A DNA stretch of 64,000 bases from Shewanella psychrophila (GTDB lineage: Bacteria > Pseudomonadota > Gammaproteobacteria > Enterobacterales > Shewanellaceae), in assembly GCF_002005305.1 (NCBI RefSeq), contig NZ_CP014782.1:2480001-2544000 (forward strand), given 5' to 3'. The number at the start of each line of letters is the position of its first letter. Within the stretch, counting starts at the first letter, position 1. The notes beneath the pieces were generated by a model, which was not told where the DNA came from, made no database searches, and saw nothing but the letters and a program-made list of their open reading frames with translations. Of the stretch, positions 62,819-64,000 are shown in pieces. A program made the position numbers and the translations under genes.

Positions 62819-63524
62819 CTAGCCCCCTTATAAAATCGATACTATGAGAAATTGCAGCGTCAAGGTTAGCCTCTTGAGTGGTGCCTGACGACTTTCTTGG
62901 TTTAAAACTATGATCGCCGTCGGTTAACCAATGTAATTTAGTTTTCTCCATCACAGGCCAGAGCTCAACTTGTCCTTTTGCACCAAACTTATCTCTCTCT
63001 CCCTGGATCACACACACAGGCGCCAGACACTCCTCAATGGGCGCTAGCCTTGGTTCGCCACCTTTGAGTGCGATAAAGGGGTAGCCCAGACAGATAACAC
63101 CATCAACTTGGGTATCGGCCGCAAGGATAGCCGACATGCGTCCCCCCATAGATTTGCCCATCAAGATGATTCGCTTAGGCGAGTACGCTTGTTTGATGGC
63201 TGCAATGTGAATATTAAAGTCTTTGAGAATCTTGGGCGCGCGATCCGGTGGACGACGCTTGCCATCTAAAACATTGGCTCGCATATAAGGGAAATTAAAT
63301 CTCAACACCCCTATGCCATGCTGTGCACCTTCATTAACCAATCCTCTGGCCATATCATTCATAAAGTCACTACGCATATTAGCGCCTGCACCATGAGTAA
63401 AAATGATCAAGGTCTCATTAGGGTCTCCATCGAGCACACAATCACTTTCTAGCAGATCTTCAGTTTCTAAGGGCTCTTTAACCAGGAAGCATTTACTCTC
63501 TACGGACTCTTTATCTTCGAGCAT
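62811..63524 (-). CDS. Alpha/beta hydrolase (KANL3/Tex30-like)
   Basis: A 237-residue alpha/beta-fold hydrolase. Oxyanion segment IIFTHGAGANMRSDFMNDMA, nucleophile elbow ILMGKSMGGRMSA (Ser in GKSMGG), acid in VIQGERDKFG and catalytic His in TDGDHSFKPRKSSG. Substrate unknown. ATG 63524 (MLEDKESVES) lies just past the gcvA stop; an upstream start at 63566 would overlap gcvA. It is followed at once by DUF423, which makes a gcvA-hydrolase-DUF423 transcript likely. Confidence 0.88.
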   Translation of the reverse strand: MLEDKESVESKCFLVKEPLETEDLLESDCVLDGDPNETLIIFTHGAGANMRSDFMNDMARGLVNEGAQHGIGVLRFNFPYMRANVLDGKRRPPDRAPKILKDFNIHIAAIKQAYSPKRIILMGKSMGGRMSAILAADTQVDGVICLGYPFIALKGGEPRLAPIEECLAPVCVIQGERDKFGAKGQVELWPVMEKTKLHWLTDGDHSFKPRKSSGTTQEANLDAAISHSIDFIRGLDA

Positions 63525-63528
63525 CTTA

Positions 63529-64000
63529 TTAACCTGGGAGCAATTCACTGCGGGACTCCTCTTCAAACATATCTAACATCCACTCACGAAATGCCGCTAT
63601 CTTGCCAATCTCTGCATGGTTTTGCTGGCAAACTAAATAATATGCGTTTTTACTGACTAAAACTTCAGGGAAAGGACACACTAACCTGCCCGCCTTAATA
63701 TCGGGACGAGCCAGTACGCTGTACCCTAAGGCCACTCCTTGTCCATGAGCTGCAGCTTGCAAGACCAAGGAAGAATGACTAAATATCGGCCCTTGGTTCA
63801 CATTAATATCATTAATCCCACATTGTCTAAACCAAGCTTGCCAATCATGGCGGTTCGTATCATGTAGTAAGGTATGATTTTTAAGATCACTAGGCTTATC
63901 TAGTGGCTTAGGTCCATTTAATAAAAGAGGTGAGCAAACAGGAATTAAGACTTCATTTTTAAGCTTATCGGCGCGTAATCCAGCCCAGTTCCCCTGGCCA
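63529..64000 (-). CDS. gcvA: Glycine cleavage system regulator GcvA (partial, cut by window end)
   Basis: The C-terminal about 156 residues of a LysR-family regulator; the HTH lies beyond the right edge. The frame is open to 64000. The segments HTLLHDTNRHDWQAWFRQCG, NQGPIFSHSSLVLQAAAHGQ and GVALGYSVLARPDIKAGRLV with CPFPEVLVSKNAYYLVCQ match GcvA closely. GcvA turns on gcvTHP with glycine and represses it with purines. The gene order gcvA-hydrolase-DUF423-rlmM supports the name. Confidence 0.92.
   Translation of the reverse strand, partial: GQGNWAGLRADKLKNEVLIPVCSPLLLNGPKPLDKPSDLKNHTLLHDTNRHDWQAWFRQCGINDINVNQGPIFSHSSLVLQAAAHGQGVALGYSVLARPDIKAGRLVCPFPEVLVSKNAYYLVCQQNHAEIGKIAAFREWMLDMFEEESRSELLPG

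Noticed and set aside
1..64000. Search for CRISPR arrays, tRNA/rRNA genes, prophage, toxin-antitoxin or defence islands and biosynthetic clusters
   Set aside because: No regularly spaced repeats, cloverleaf, phage module, paired toxin-antitoxin frames or multi-enzyme cluster were seen. The NYN protein and AhpD-like protein stand alone and do not form a system.

Overview
The window looks like chromosomal DNA of a marine Shewanella-type gammaproteobacterium. Supporting this are a GlyGly-CTERM surface protein of the choice-of-anchor H type, a leftover C-terminus of the omega-3 fatty-acid synthase enoyl reductase PfaD, three TonB-dependent receptors, many exported peptidases, a single-subunit NAD-type isocitrate dehydrogenase, and gene neighbourhoods such as ppnN-xni, pstS-phoR-phoB-porin-rdgC and rlmM-DUF423-hydrolase-gcvA. 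No rRNA, tRNA, CRISPR array, prophage or complete insertion sequence was seen.

Layout. 0.3-2.4 kb: accessory stretch with a frameshifted trypsin-like protease, a small membrane protein and the pfaD remnant. 2.6-7.0 kb: TonB-dependent receptor and xanthine-type NCS2 permease. 7.1-11.2 kb: frameshifted lipoprotein, penicillin/AHL-type acylase, small lipoprotein, small zinc-ribbon protein. 11.25-16.4 kb: a second TonB receptor bracketed by a LysR remnant and an intact LysR gene that share a 105-bp identical direct repeat, then an AhpD-like protein divergent from the LysR gene. 16.6-21.2 kb: exported M20D amidohydrolase, a 255-bp MITE-like element, and a siderophore-type receptor behind a Fur box. 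21.5-29.5 kb: choice-of-anchor H protein, PepSY/response regulator/histidine kinase operon, RND efflux pair. 29.9-35.6 kb: GNAT, a DUF2955/small membrane protein/HlyD efflux set with divergent LysR, a frameshifted chemoreceptor, a NYN protein. 35.7-39.2 kb: M1 aminopeptidase and M9-type lipoprotein peptidase, each next to a candidate small RNA. 39.3-43.9 kb: phosphate block (PstS, PhoR, PhoB, porin) with Pho-box-like sites. 44-53.7 kb: RdgC, M61 peptidase, TPR protein with a degenerate GGDEF-like tail, active-looking diguanylate cyclase, PpnN, Xni, DUF3192. 53.8-59.5 kb: small protein, SDR, ABM monooxygenase, ICMT-like methyltransferase, MarC, S9 peptidase. 59.6-64 kb: second MITE-like element, isocitrate dehydrogenase, RlmM, DUF423, alpha/beta hydrolase, and GcvA cut by the window end.

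Together the genes suggest a peptide- and particle-degrading, nutrient-scavenging lifestyle: exported or envelope peptidases of families S1, M9, M20D, M61 and S9 plus cytosolic M1, TonB receptors for uptake, and Pho and Fur control of phosphate and iron acquisition.

The most interesting non-genic signals are two intergenic loci (about 35.80-35.97 and 39.05-39.16 kb) that share a C/U-rich core and each end in a strong terminator, which looks like a pair of related small RNAs. Also notable are the LysR mosaic repeat around the second TonB receptor, two MITE-like elements, and three genes broken by single-base frameshifts, two of them at homopolymer runs.
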